From Caballeronia zhejiangensis (lineage in GTDB: Bacteria; Pseudomonadota; Gammaproteobacteria; Burkholderiales; Burkholderiaceae), in contig NZ_JFHD01000026.1 of assembly GCF_000698575.1 (NCBI RefSeq), positions 34,049 through 98,048 on the forward strand: a stretch of DNA of 64,000 nt, read 5' to 3'. Shown in pieces: positions 35,313 to 43,998 of the stretch (position 1 is its first letter; every line of letters begins with the position of its first letter). The translations under genes and the position numbers were made by a program. The notes under the pieces were generated by a model. It was not told the origin of the DNA. It made no database searches and saw only the letters and a program-made list of their open reading frames with translations.

Positions 35313-36035
35313 TCAGAAAGGCAGTACGGAAAGCACTGGCGCGAGCAGCACCATCACGACACCGGCGATCATCATCGTGAGACTCGCGACGACGCCCTCT
35401 TCGCTCCCCAGTTCGCGCGCCTTCGCCGTGCCGACGCCATGCGCCGCCGCGCCGAACAACGCGCCGCGCGCGAGCCGCGTGCGCAGCGGCACGAGCGCGA
35501 GCACGATTTCGCCGAAGAGCATGCCGCAGACGCCCGTCGCGATCACGAAGAGCGCGGTGAGGTCTTTGGGCGCGTGGATCTTGTCGGAGACGGCGAGCGC
35601 GAACGGCGTCGACACGGAACGCGTCGCGAGGCTGCGCTGCAATTCCGGCGACAGATGCAGCAGCTTCGCGAGCGCGAGCGAACCGCCGACCGCCACCAGA
35701 ATGCCGACCGTCACGCCGACGGTCAGCGAAATCCAGTGCCGCTTGATGAGTTCGCGGTACTCATAGATCGGCACCGCGAACGCGACCGTCGCCGGTCCGA
35801 GCAGCCACATGAGCCAGCGCGTGTCGGTGTAATAGACCGAGTACGGAATGCGCGCAATCACGACGATGACCGCGAGCACCGCCGGCACGGCCAGAAGCGG
35901 CGTGAGCCACGGCCGCCGGAAGCGCGCGTACAGATGCTTGGCCGCGAAGTACAGCGCGACGGTCAGCACGAAGCAGCCGGCCGCGATGAGGCGCGCGGCG
36001 TCGTCTTCGAGAAGCGAGGCAAAGAAGTGGTTCAT
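35313..36035 (-). CDS. LrgB/CidB family membrane protein
   Basis: A 240-residue membrane protein with about eight hydrophobic segments. The conserved stretch 'RSLATRSVSTPFALAVSDKI' and 'GAAAHGVGTAKARELGSEEG' are LrgB hallmarks. LrgB/CidB proteins work with LrgA/CidA in a holin-antiholin-like system or in pyruvate/glycolate export. It starts 10 bp after the LrgA-like gene. The frame runs further upstream, but the ATG at 36035 fits the intergenic spacing. Confidence 0.9.
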   Translation of the reverse strand: MNHFFASLLEDDAARLIAAGCFVLTVALYFAAKHLYARFRRPWLTPLLAVPAVLAVIVVIARIPYSVYYTDTRWLMWLLGPATVAFAVPIYEYRELIKRHWISLTVGVTVGILVAVGGSLALAKLLHLSPELQRSLATRSVSTPFALAVSDKIHAPKDLTALFVIATGVCGMLFGEIVLALVPLRTRLARGALFGAAAHGVGTAKARELGSEEGVVASLTMMIAGVVMVLLAPVLSVLPF

Positions 36036-36045
36036 GTCCGCTCGC

Positions 36046-36489
36046 TCAGGCGCGGGCCGCGTGTCGCGCGACGAGCACACGGCGCAGGGCGAGACGGCGT
36101 TCCAGGCGCGCCGCACGGTCGACGGCGAACGCCACGGCCACCATCACCATCAACGTTCCGCCGACGACCACGAGCGCGAGCCGCCAGCCGTCTTCCATGA
36201 ACAGGCCGCCGTACTGGACCGCCGCGACCGCCGCCGGGATGAAGAAGAGCAGCATGTCGGACAGCAGCCAGTCCGCGCCCGCCTTGACCCAGCGCGGCGC
36301 GACGCCGCCGCAGAACAGCAGCGCGAGCAGCGCGACGAGGCCGATCACGCCGCCCGGCACGGGCAGCGACAGCTTGCGCGCGACGAAATCCGCTACGACC
36401 CAGATCCCCGCGAGCGCGGCGGACTGCACCGCGACGCGCAGGAAGCGGGCGAAGGCGGACGGCGTTTTGATCGGCAGGGCGGTGGACAT
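36046..36489 (-). CDS. LrgA/CidA family membrane protein
   Basis: A 147-residue protein with four hydrophobic helices ('SAALAGIWVVADFVARKL', 'PVPGGVIGLVALLALLFCGG', 'LLSDMLLFFIPAAVAAVQYG', 'LALVVVGGTLMVMVAVAFAV'). 'LPVPGGVIG' and 'LFFIPAAVA' are the LrgA/CidA signatures. It is first in the lrgA-lrgB pair, divergent from a LysR-type gene 128 bp away that likely controls it. Confidence 0.9.
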   Translation of the reverse strand: MSTALPIKTPSAFARFLRVAVQSAALAGIWVVADFVARKLSLPVPGGVIGLVALLALLFCGGVAPRWVKAGADWLLSDMLLFFIPAAVAAVQYGGLFMEDGWRLALVVVGGTLMVMVAVAFAVDRAARLERRLALRRVLVARHAARA

Positions 36490-36591
36490 GGCGGCTCTCG
36501 TGGGCTGAAGGCGACTGATTAGGGTTATCCCGTAGGCTGAGTATATGGGCGCACCTTGCATAATAAAAATGACTTAACCTTATTCGAATCA

Positions 36592-36606
36592 TTCCAAACT
36601 GGAATT
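36592..36606. promoter_or_regulatory. Candidate LysR box between lrgA-like and lysR genes
   Basis: ATTCC-AAACT-GGAAT is a 15-bp dyad that fits the T-N11-A rule of LysR-type operators. It lies just 11 bp before the regulator's ATG, a common autoregulatory position. Confidence 0.55.
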
Positions 36607-36617
36607 CGGAGCCGACG

Positions 36618-37544
36618 ATGGAATTGCGCGCCTTGCGGTACTTCATCGAAGTGGTGAAGCAGAAGAGTTTCACCGCTGCCGCCGAACACATGTTCGTGAC
36701 GCAGCCGACCATCAGCAAGATGGTGAAGGCGCTGGAGGACGAGGTCGGCTCGCCGCTGCTTCTGCGCGAGGGGCGTCAGATGGTGCTGACCGACGCCGGC
36801 CAGATCGTCTATCAGCGCGGCGTCGAGGTGCTGGCGGCGCACGCGCGTCTGGAAGCGGAGTTGAACGATCTCGGCACGTTCGGGCGCGGCACGCTGACGA
36901 TCGGTATTCCGCCGATGGGCGGATCGCTCTTCACGCCGGCCATCGCCGCGTTCCGTCGCCGTTATCCGAAAGTTGAGCTGAAGCTGTTCGAGCGCGGCTC
37001 GAAGGCGATCGAGGCGGCGCTCATCGACGGAGAGCTCGAACTGGGCGGCGTCTTGCAGCCGGTCGACACCGCGATGTTCGACGTCCTACCCGTGAGCCGG
37101 CAGATTCTCTGGCTCGTCGCGCCGAAGGGTTCGCGCTGGGACGACGCCCGCGAAGTCGCGCTCACCGATCTCGCCGCCGAACCGTTCGTGTTCTACGGCG
37201 AGAGCCTCGCGCTCAACGACGTCGTGCTCAACGCGTGCCGTGAGGCGGGTTTCGCGCCGACGATCGTCGGCCGCAGCGGGCATTGGGATTTCATGGCGGC
37301 GCTCGTGCAGGCAGGCATCGGCATCGCGCTGCTGCCCGCGCCGTACTGCCGGCGTCTAGACGCGAACGCGTTCACCTGCCGTCCGGTCGTCGCGCCCGAG
37401 ATTCACTGGGACATGGCGCTCGGCTGGCGGCGCAACGGTTATCTGTCGCACGCGGCGCGCGCGTGGATCGAGGTCGCGCGGGAAATGCTGCCCGCGAATC
37501 TGGATCAGGATTTCATGGCCGATGGCTTTCCGCGAAACCGGTGA
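36618..37544 (+). CDS. LysR-family transcriptional regulator
   Basis: A 308-residue regulator. The N-terminal helix-turn-helix is 'LRYFIEVVKQKSFTAAAEHM' followed by 'FVTQPTISKMVKALEDEVG'; residues 90-300 are the periplasmic-binding-like effector domain ('GRGTLTIGIPPMGGSLFTPA'). It is divergent from the lrgAB-like pair, an arrangement like CidR-cidAB, where the LysR protein activates the pair in response to an overflow metabolite. Effector unknown here. Confidence 0.88.
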   Translation: MELRALRYFIEVVKQKSFTAAAEHMFVTQPTISKMVKALEDEVGSPLLLREGRQMVLTDAGQIVYQRGVEVLAAHARLEAELNDLGTFGRGTLTIGIPPMGGSLFTPAIAAFRRRYPKVELKLFERGSKAIEAALIDGELELGGVLQPVDTAMFDVLPVSRQILWLVAPKGSRWDDAREVALTDLAAEPFVFYGESLALNDVVLNACREAGFAPTIVGRSGHWDFMAALVQAGIGIALLPAPYCRRLDANAFTCRPVVAPEIHWDMALGWRRNGYLSHAARAWIEVAREMLPANLDQDFMADGFPRNR

Positions 37545-37553
37545 CATCCACGC

Positions 37554-37594
37554 AAAAAAAAACGCGCCGGCCCGCCATGAGCGGACCGGCGCGT
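37554..37594 (-). terminator. Terminator after the OmpA-family gene
   Basis: ACGCGCCGG (37562-37570) pairs with CCGGCGCGT (37586-37594), with further inner CGC/GCG pairing. On the minus strand a run of nine T follows. It serves the minus-strand gene and also separates it from the convergent lysR gene. Confidence 0.87.
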
Positions 37595-37623
37595 CATTTA
37601 CAGCGGCTCGCGCGATTCCCGAA

Positions 37624-39282
37624 TCAGTTCAGTTCCTTGAATTCGATTCGCCGATTCGCCGCGCGGCCTTCGCGCGTGGCGTTGTCGCCGATCGGATGCG
37701 CGTCGCCGAAACCTTCCGCCGTCAGCGTGTCGGCCGGCACGCCACGCTGGATCAGATACGAACGCACGGACCGCGCGCGCTTTTCCGACAAGTGGAGATT
37801 CACCGCCGGATTGCCCGAACTGTCCGTGTAGCCGCCGATCTGCAGCTTGATCGGCTTGCCGTTCGCGTCGCAATCCTTCAGCCCCTTCGCGGATTCGGCG
37901 AGTTCGTTCAGCGCCGCGCGCGGCAACTCGTTTGACGCGAAGCCGAACTTGATCGGACGCAGATTCAGATTCTTCGCGACGTCGGCGGCACTGCAATTCG
38001 CGGCAGCGTCCGACGCGGCGAGCGTTTTTGCGGCGGCGGTCGTGTCGGTTGCGCCGATCGTCCAGCCGTCGCCGAAGAACGCCTTCAGCTTGTCCAGCCA
38101 GCCGAGCTTCGAATCGCCCGCGCGGCCGCTCAGGTCGATCTTGTCGCCAACCACGCGCACTTGCGCGCCCGGCAGCGTCATGACCGGGAGCAGGCCGTCG
38201 AGTTTCGCGATCCACGCGGCGGGCTTCGTGTCCGGATCGACCGCGATGTCCGCCTTGAACTTGTCCGCGCCGAGCTTCGCGGCGAGCGTGTCGAGCAGTT
38301 CGCGGCGTTCGTGCTCGTCGTGGACGGTAGCGGTCAGCGTCGGAACGCCGGATGCGTCGACGACGAAGGACATCGTTGCGTCCTTGGAAGGCAGCGCGGC
38401 CGGCGCAGACGCTTGATCGGCCGCGGCGGCCGTCGCGCCCGTTGCCGTCTCGGCGCTCGCGTCGGAAGCGGCGTCCGGCTTCGCGACGGGCGCGGCGTCT
38501 TCCGGCTTGTTGTCCGTCGAGCAGCCGCGACCGGCCAGAACCGCGAACATCGCGAGCGCGGCAGCGGATGCGATCCACCACCATTTCTTCCGGCCCGCGT
38601 CTTCCTTCACGGCGTGATCGGCGGCGGCGGGCGCTTCCTGCGGCTGCGCGAACACGGCGGCTTCCTGCGTCGCCGGATGTTCCAGATGCGCCGACACCGC
38701 CTTCAGCCGCGATGCGACACCCGCGAGAAACGCGCCGACCGAACCGAGACCGAGCGCGTTGGCAAACGCGTCGGTCATGTTCGCGCGCACGACCGGCAAC
38801 TGATGGCCGAGCAGCGTCGGAAGCTGGCTGGGATTGCCGTTGTGCTGCGTGAGATAGCGCTTGAGCACGCCGAAGAGCGTCGCGCCGACCACGCCGGTCA
38901 GCGTGCGCGTGGCGCTCGCCGCGACGCCCGTGTATTCGGCGATGCGCTCGGCGAGCAGATTGAGATTGTCGCGCGAGGCGATTTCGGCATCGGCTTTTTC
39001 GCTGCTGTCGACGAGCGTCTTGAAACCCTCGTCCTGCACGACGAAGTGCGGCAGTTCTTCGGCGATCAGCGCGTTGGTCGCCGGCGACATGATCGCCGCG
39101 AACAGATGACGCGCGCCTTCGAGCGACGACGCCTTGTTCATCATCGCGCCGATCAGCGCCGGCCCGCACAGCGACACGACGCGCCGCGCGGATTCCGGCG
39201 CGCAGCCGATGCGCCCGGCGACATGCTGCAACACGCTTTCGGTCAAAGCGCCCTGGACAAGTTGATTGAGGTTGATGCTCAT
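37624..39282 (-). CDS. DUF937-OmpA hybrid membrane protein
   Basis: A 552-residue protein with an unusual layout. Residues 1-200 resemble DUF937-type soluble helical domains ('MSINLNQLVQGALTESVLQH', 'YTGVAASATRTLTGVVGATL'). A single membrane helix follows at about 236-255 ('WWWIASAAALAMFAVLAG'), then an Ala/Asp-rich linker, a BON-like region (about 300-415), and an OmpA peptidoglycan-binding domain at about 440-550 ('IKLQIGGYTDSSGNPAVNLH', 'KRARSVRSYLIQRGVP'). This puts the DUF937 part in the cytoplasm and the OmpA part in the periplasm, with no outer-membrane barrel. Monocistronic, with its own terminator. Role unknown; likely cell-envelope. Confidence 0.8.
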   Translation of the reverse strand: MSINLNQLVQGALTESVLQHVAGRIGCAPESARRVVSLCGPALIGAMMNKASSLEGARHLFAAIMSPATNALIAEELPHFVVQDEGFKTLVDSSEKADAEIASRDNLNLLAERIAEYTGVAASATRTLTGVVGATLFGVLKRYLTQHNGNPSQLPTLLGHQLPVVRANMTDAFANALGLGSVGAFLAGVASRLKAVSAHLEHPATQEAAVFAQPQEAPAAADHAVKEDAGRKKWWWIASAAALAMFAVLAGRGCSTDNKPEDAAPVAKPDAASDASAETATGATAAAADQASAPAALPSKDATMSFVVDASGVPTLTATVHDEHERRELLDTLAAKLGADKFKADIAVDPDTKPAAWIAKLDGLLPVMTLPGAQVRVVGDKIDLSGRAGDSKLGWLDKLKAFFGDGWTIGATDTTAAAKTLAASDAAANCSAADVAKNLNLRPIKFGFASNELPRAALNELAESAKGLKDCDANGKPIKLQIGGYTDSSGNPAVNLHLSEKRARSVRSYLIQRGVPADTLTAEGFGDAHPIGDNATREGRAANRRIEFKELN

Positions 39283-39582
39283 TGAGAATGCTTCCGTGAA
39301 AGGCGTTACTGCAATCGCCGGAATCAGGCGTGCCGATTATAGGTTCGGGTTCCGGCGCGTCATCGGGGCGGGATTAACAATCGGATTTATCTCAGTGAGC
39401 GGCGCTTTAGGAGCGCGCATCAAAAGTTCCCGATCGATCCCGAAAAGAACGGTGCCTCTACACGGCCGATCCGTGCGCGGCCTATGATTCCTGAATTCGA
39501 GATGACGCCCGGACGGCCGATCCGCCGAAAGCGCTGTTGCGCGCGTCCGACAGCGACGAATCACCGCAGAAGGAGAGCGACG
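39283..39582. other. Divergent intergenic region, OmpA-family gene / aidB
   Basis: These 300 bp carry no supported gene. Promoters for both directions should be here. AGGAGA (39570-39575) is the aidB ribosome-binding site. The word CGGCCGATCCG occurs twice (39462 and 39514), of unknown meaning. Confidence 0.4.
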
Positions 39583-41289
39583 ATGTCCGATCCCGCCGAT
39601 CGCCCGTTCGGGCAAACCCACGACGTCACGAATCAGGCGTCGCCGCTCGTCGGCTATGACGCGTTCGCCTTCGATCCGGCGCTCGTCGCCGCCGTCGGAC
39701 GCGAAGGCGCGCATTGGCATGTGCAGACGCTTTCGCGCGACGGGATGGCGCTGACGCAGCCGGACGTCGTCGCGCTGGCCGAGCTCGCCAACCGCCACGA
39801 GCCCGAACTCGCGACGCACAGTCCGCGCGGCGAGCGCATCGACGCCATCGAGTTTCATCCGGCGTGGCATGAACTGCTGCGGCGACTGCGCCATGAGGGA
39901 TTGCACGCGATGCCGTTCGAGCCGTCCGCGCGCGCCGGATCGATGGCCGCGCGCTGCGCCGGCTACTATCTGCACGGCCAGCTCGAATCGGGCTCGCTGT
40001 GCCCGATCACGATGACCTTCGCGAGCATCCCCGTTCTGCGCAACGAACCCGACCTGTTCGCGCGCGTTTCGCATGCGCTGCTTTCGCGCGAACACGATCC
40101 GCGCGACATTCCGCTCGAAGCGGGCAAGCATTCGATGATGATCGGCATGGGCATGACCGAGAAACAGGGCGGCTCCGACGTGCGCAGCAACCGCACGCGC
40201 GCGCACGCCATCGACAGAAACGGCGCGATGGGACGCGGAGGCGCTTATCGGCTGGTCGGTCACAAGTGGTTCTTCTCCGCGCCGCAATGCGACGCGCATC
40301 TCGTGCTCGCGCGCACCGCCGACGAAGGCGGCCTGTCGTGCTTCTACGTGCCGCGTTTCGCGCCGGACGGCCGCAAGAACGCGGTCCAGATCCAGCGCCT
40401 GAAGGACAAGCTCGGCAACCGCTCGAACGCGAGCAGCGAAGTGGAGTTTCTCGATGCTTACGGCGTGATGATCGGCGACGAGGGACGCGGCGTGCCGACC
40501 ATCATCGAGATGGCGAATTTCACGCGGCTCGATTGCGTGATCGGCAGTGCGGCGCTGATGCGCGCGGCGCTCGTCCAGGCGATTCATCACGCGCGGCAGC
40601 GCAGCGCGTTCGGCGCGCATCTCGTCGATCAGCCGCTGATGCGCAACGTGCTCGCCGATCTCGCGCTCGAATCCGAAGCCGCGACGGTGCTGTTCATGCG
40701 GCTCGCGGGCGCGTTCGAGCAGAGCGCCGCGCCAGGCGGAGCGCTCGCCGAACGCGCGTGGCGGCGCATCGTCACGCCCGCCGCGAAATTCTGGGTCTGC
40801 AAGCGTGCGCTCGAATTCACCGGCGAAGCGATGGAAGTCTGGGGCGGCAACGGCTATGTCGAAACCGGGCCGATGGCGCGTTTCTATCGCGAGGCGCCGG
40901 TCAATTCGATCTGGGAAGGCTCGGGCAACGTGATGTGCCTCGACGTCCTGCGCGCGTTCGAGCGCGAGCAGGACGCCGCGCACGCGCTCATCGACGACTG
41001 GAAGACGACGGCGGGCGCGCATCCGGCGCTGGCGGGCGCGCTGTCGTCGCTGATTGCGATGCTGACGGACGATCCGTCGATCCGGGAAGCGTCGGCCCGG
41101 CGCATCGCGCAGCAATTGACGTTGTGCGCGCAGGGCGTGCTGCTCGCGCGGCACGCGCCGCAGGATGTCGCCGATGCGTTCGTCGAATCGCGTCTTGGCG
41201 ACGCGCGCGGCGAAAACGGGCGCGTGTACGGCACGCTGCCCGGACGCTTCGATCACGCGGCGATCGTCACGCGGGCGTTCGCCGCCTGA
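39583..41289 (+). CDS. aidB: Acyl-CoA dehydrogenase-like AidB (alkylation response)
   Basis: A 568-residue flavoprotein closely following E. coli AidB in sequence landmarks: 'GSLCPITMTFA', 'MIGMGMTEKQGGSDVRSN', 'YRLVGHKWFFSAPQCDAHLV', 'RLKDKLGNRSNASSEVEF' and 'PVNSIWEGSGNVMCLDVLRA'. AidB binds FAD and DNA and protects against some alkylating agents, and has weak isovaleryl-CoA dehydrogenase activity. A good RBS at 39570 fixes the start. It ends 7 bp from the convergent flagellar gene. Confidence 0.93.
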   Translation: MSDPADRPFGQTHDVTNQASPLVGYDAFAFDPALVAAVGREGAHWHVQTLSRDGMALTQPDVVALAELANRHEPELATHSPRGERIDAIEFHPAWHELLRRLRHEGLHAMPFEPSARAGSMAARCAGYYLHGQLESGSLCPITMTFASIPVLRNEPDLFARVSHALLSREHDPRDIPLEAGKHSMMIGMGMTEKQGGSDVRSNRTRAHAIDRNGAMGRGGAYRLVGHKWFFSAPQCDAHLVLARTADEGGLSCFYVPRFAPDGRKNAVQIQRLKDKLGNRSNASSEVEFLDAYGVMIGDEGRGVPTIIEMANFTRLDCVIGSAALMRAALVQAIHHARQRSAFGAHLVDQPLMRNVLADLALESEAATVLFMRLAGAFEQSAAPGGALAERAWRRIVTPAAKFWVCKRALEFTGEAMEVWGGNGYVETGPMARFYREAPVNSIWEGSGNVMCLDVLRAFEREQDAAHALIDDWKTTAGAHPALAGALSSLIAMLTDDPSIREASARRIAQQLTLCAQGVLLARHAPQDVADAFVESRLGDARGENGRVYGTLPGRFDHAAIVTRAFAA

Positions 41290-41296
41290 GAAAGCG

Positions 41297-41611
41297 TCAG
41301 CGGATCGCCCGCCCCGCTTCCCTCAACGGCTCCTCGTTCTCCAGCCGATACACCCACGACAGCAATTCCGCGACCGCCTGATACAAGGCGGGCGGAATGT
41401 GCGCGTCGAGATCGACCTGCATCAGCAGCGACACCATTTCCGGCGATTCGTGCACGTACAGCCCCGCTTCCTTCGCGCGCTGCACGATCATGTCCGCGAC
41501 GATGCCGTAGCCCTTCGCGACGACGCGCGGCGTCGCCTCGCGATTGCCCGCGTCGTAGGCGAGCGCCGTCGCCTGCCTGCGCGTGTACGGCGGATGATCC
41601 TGGCCGCTCAC
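41297..41611 (-). CDS. FlhB C-terminal-domain paralog (FlhX-like)
   Basis: A 104-residue protein that corresponds to the cytoplasmic tail of FlhB only. 'REATPRVVAKGYGIVADMIV' and 'PPALYQAVAELLSWVYRLE' align with the segment that follows the autocleavage site in FlhB. There is no membrane part and no NPTH motif, so it resembles the post-cleavage fragment. Such proteins can partly replace the FlhB tail in export-substrate switching. It overlaps the FliK-like gene by 4 bp, pairing a switch protein with a ruler-like partner. Confidence 0.85.
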   Translation of the reverse strand: MSGQDHPPYTRRQATALAYDAGNREATPRVVAKGYGIVADMIVQRAKEAGLYVHESPEMVSLLMQVDLDAHIPPALYQAVAELLSWVYRLENEEPLREAGRAIR

Positions 41612-42924
41612 GTTTCACTCCCATCGCCGTGCGGCGGGTGGAACAGATGTTCGAGCGGCGAGCGCACCGGCTTTTTCGCGGCGGTCTTGTCGCCGGAAAG
41701 CGCGAGATCGGTCGTGCCGTCCATCGAACGCACGGACAGCGACGCGAGCGCAATGCCCGCCGCTTCAAGCTGACGCGCGAACGCGGCGCCGTCGGCGGCG
41801 AGACGGCGCGCGCCCGCGTCGCCCGCCTTGATGCGCGTGACGAGCTTGTCGCCCGACAGCACCAGTTCGGCGTCGACGGTGCCGAGCGCGGGCAGCGACA
41901 GCGTGATGCGCGTGCGCCAGGCGCGTTCGTCGGCCGCGTCGTCGGAAGCGCGCTGATCGCGCGGTTCGCGGGCGACTTCCCACTCGAAGCGCGTGCCGGG
42001 CCACGCCTCGCCCTGCCAGCGGAATTGCTCGTTCGCGAGCACGTCGAGTTGCTGACGCACGACATTGAGCGTCGCCGGATGGATGCCCGCCGCGAGCGAC
42101 GCCTGCAGCGCCGATTCGTGCCGGCTCGGTTGCGCCGTCTGCGCGTTGGCGCCGTTCGCGGTTCCGTTCTGCGAATTCGAGAGCTCGGACGGCGACGCAT
42201 CGCGCACCGACGCCGCGAGCGCGGCCGCCTGCTGCGGCGTCTGCGGCGTCGCGATCGGGCGGCCGTGGAAATCGGGCAGATCGGGCGCGAGCTGCGGCGC
42301 GCGGGCATCGTCGAGGCCGGTGTCGGCCGGCGTGACGGCGTTGGCGAGCTCGAACGGCAGGGACATCGAACGGGCATCGACGCGCGCCTGCGGTTCGTTG
42401 CCGAGCGACGCCGCGCTGCGCTGGCCCGCGAGCCATTGCACCAGATGCGATTCGTAGAAAAGCCCGCTTTCGCCGACGGTCCTTGCGAGCGCCGTCGCCA
42501 GCGCGGCGGCGGGCAGCGGCGGCAGATTCTGCGTCGCGGCGCGCGCGGCCGCCACGGCGGCGGCATTGGAGGAGAAAGCGGTATCGAAGAGGCCGGTCGT
42601 GAGCGCGGCGAAGGCGCTCGCGGGGCGCGGCGGCGTCGGCCAGAGCGGGGCGTCGCCAGTCAGCGCGGGCGTCGCCCCGCCGAAGCGCGAAATCACGTCG
42701 AGCGTGCGCGCGACGCTGGAAAGCTCGGTTTGCGCCGACGCCGCCGGTCCCGCCGCCACGGCGGGCGCGCCGACGGTCTGCGGCATGTCCGGCTGCGTCG
42801 TCTGCCCGACGCTCGTGCCCGTCACGCCGCTGCCGCTCACGCCGCCCGGCGCGCGAATCGCGGACATCAGGAGCTCGGTGCGGCTGGCGAGCAACGATGC
42901 GATCGCAGAATCGAGTCCAGTCAT
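41608..42924 (-). CDS. FliK-like protein (hook-length-control domain)
   Basis: A 438-residue protein with a long Ala/Thr/Pro-rich, probably disordered N-terminal half and a C-terminal Flg_hook-type domain ('ITLSLPALGTVDAELVLSGD', 'ARQLEAAGIALASLSVRSM'). It is distinct from the FliK at 50162-51523. The start at 42924 is used because translation further upstream would cross into fliT. Coupling to the FlhB-tail paralog suggests they act together in export switching; this is an inference. Confidence 0.78.
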   Translation of the reverse strand: MTGLDSAIASLLASRTELLMSAIRAPGGVSGSGVTGTSVGQTTQPDMPQTVGAPAVAAGPAASAQTELSSVARTLDVISRFGGATPALTGDAPLWPTPPRPASAFAALTTGLFDTAFSSNAAAVAAARAATQNLPPLPAAALATALARTVGESGLFYESHLVQWLAGQRSAASLGNEPQARVDARSMSLPFELANAVTPADTGLDDARAPQLAPDLPDFHGRPIATPQTPQQAAALAASVRDASPSELSNSQNGTANGANAQTAQPSRHESALQASLAAGIHPATLNVVRQQLDVLANEQFRWQGEAWPGTRFEWEVAREPRDQRASDDAADERAWRTRITLSLPALGTVDAELVLSGDKLVTRIKAGDAGARRLAADGAAFARQLEAAGIALASLSVRSMDGTTDLALSGDKTAAKKPVRSPLEHLFHPPHGDGSET

Positions 42925-42977
42925 GCCCCCATCCTCGTAAGCGCCGGCCGGATCGTCCGGCTGGCGCGGAACCGCGG

Positions 42978-43340
42978 CTAGCGCAGTCCGATCATTTTCT
43001 TCAGTACGCGGGCCGGGCTGTTGACCGTGAAGAGCGCGGACAGGCGCGCGAGACTCGGCGAGGTCAGATCGCGGATCGCGGCGTCGTCGGCGAGAATCTT
43101 CTTCACGAGGTCCAGCTTGCGTGCGCGGGCGGTTTCGTCGAGATCCGAACCGGTATCGACTTCCTTCAGGCGGTCGACCAGCTCGCGATAGGTGCCCTGC
43201 AACGCCTTCAGCTCGCTCCATTCGCCACCGCGCGCGGCCACCAGCATCTGACCGGAAACCGCCGCAATGGCCTCGTAGTGGGCGAAATATTCTTGTGTCG
43301 TCTTCATTCTTTCGAGGCAGTCGACGCTCATACCCGTCAT
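42978..43340 (-). CDS. fliT: Flagellar protein FliT
   Basis: A 120-residue, mostly helical protein. FliT is the export chaperone for the cap protein FliD and, in enterobacteria, an FlhDC antagonist. Landmarks are 'KTTQEYFAHYEAIAAVSGQM' and the C-terminal amphipathic helices ending 'PARVLKKMIGLR'. The ATG at 43340 overlaps the fliS stop (ATGA). An internal Met 11 codons later is an alternative start. Sequence conservation in this family is low; position after fliS is the main support. Confidence 0.8.
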   Translation of the reverse strand: MTGMSVDCLERMKTTQEYFAHYEAIAAVSGQMLVAARGGEWSELKALQGTYRELVDRLKEVDTGSDLDETARARKLDLVKKILADDAAIRDLTSPSLARLSALFTVNSPARVLKKMIGLR

Positions 43341-43756
43341 GCGGGCACGGCGGTCATTTGCGCCACTTCCTGTCCAATTCCGACCCAGGCTTCTTCCAGC
43401 GTCGCGAGCAGGCCGTCGACTTCGACGAGCATCGACTCGTTCTGCTTGATGTTCGCCTCGAGCAGCCGGCGCGTCATATACGTGTACAGCGCGTCCAGCC
43501 GTTGCGCGATCTCGCCGCCCGCATCCTTGTTGAGCGCCTGCTGCAATCCGCTCTCGATGATGCTGATGGCCTTGCCGATCGCCGCGCCGCGCGCGCCGAC
43601 GTTGTTCTGCTGCAGATGCATGCGCGCCTGCGCGATCGCCTGACGTGCGCCTTGATACAGCATCACGATCAGCCTGTGCGGGCTCGCTCCGATCACCCCT
43701 GTCTGAACGCCCACGCGTGCGTAGGCGCTGGCTCCTGCGTGTCCTGGGGAATACAT
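43337..43756 (-). CDS. fliS: Flagellar protein FliS (flagellin chaperone)
   Basis: A 139-residue four-helix export chaperone that binds flagellin in the cytoplasm. 'YARVGVQTGVIGASPHRLIV' and 'MLYQGARQAIAQARMHLQQN' are typical, followed by 'GLQQALNKDAGGEIAQRLDA' and 'YTYMTRRLLEANIKQNESML'. A candidate sigma-28 promoter lies 160 bp upstream. fliD and fliC are not in the window. Confidence 0.94.
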   Translation of the reverse strand: MYSPGHAGASAYARVGVQTGVIGASPHRLIVMLYQGARQAIAQARMHLQQNNVGARGAAIGKAISIIESGLQQALNKDAGGEIAQRLDALYTYMTRRLLEANIKQNESMLVEVDGLLATLEEAWVGIGQEVAQMTAVPA

Positions 43757-43915
43757 CTCTCGGGTTCTCCTTATGCGATGCCGCAGCGTGCGCGGGCTTC
43801 AAGCGGACGCCGTGCCGCTCGTCCTGATCCGTGTGGGTCCGGTAAAACCGGTGAGAGACGAGCGTGCCGCCCGCCTCAAGCGGGCGAACCATCGTTCGCC
43901 GTGCCGTTACCGGGG

Positions 43916-43942
43916 TTATCGGAAAAACGCGGCAAAGCTTTA
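43916..43942 (-). promoter_or_regulatory. Sigma-28 (FliA) promoter for fliS-fliT
   Basis: On the minus strand TAAAGCTT is followed after exactly 11 nt by TCCGATAA, close to the FliA consensus TAAAGTTT-N11-GCCGATAA. A 160-bp leader with GC-rich hairpins separates it from fliS. Confidence 0.78.
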
Positions 43943-43998
43943 GGACTCAAGGCTCTAGAGCAATCGCGAGGATCGAGGGACGGATCGTGTGAAGACCG

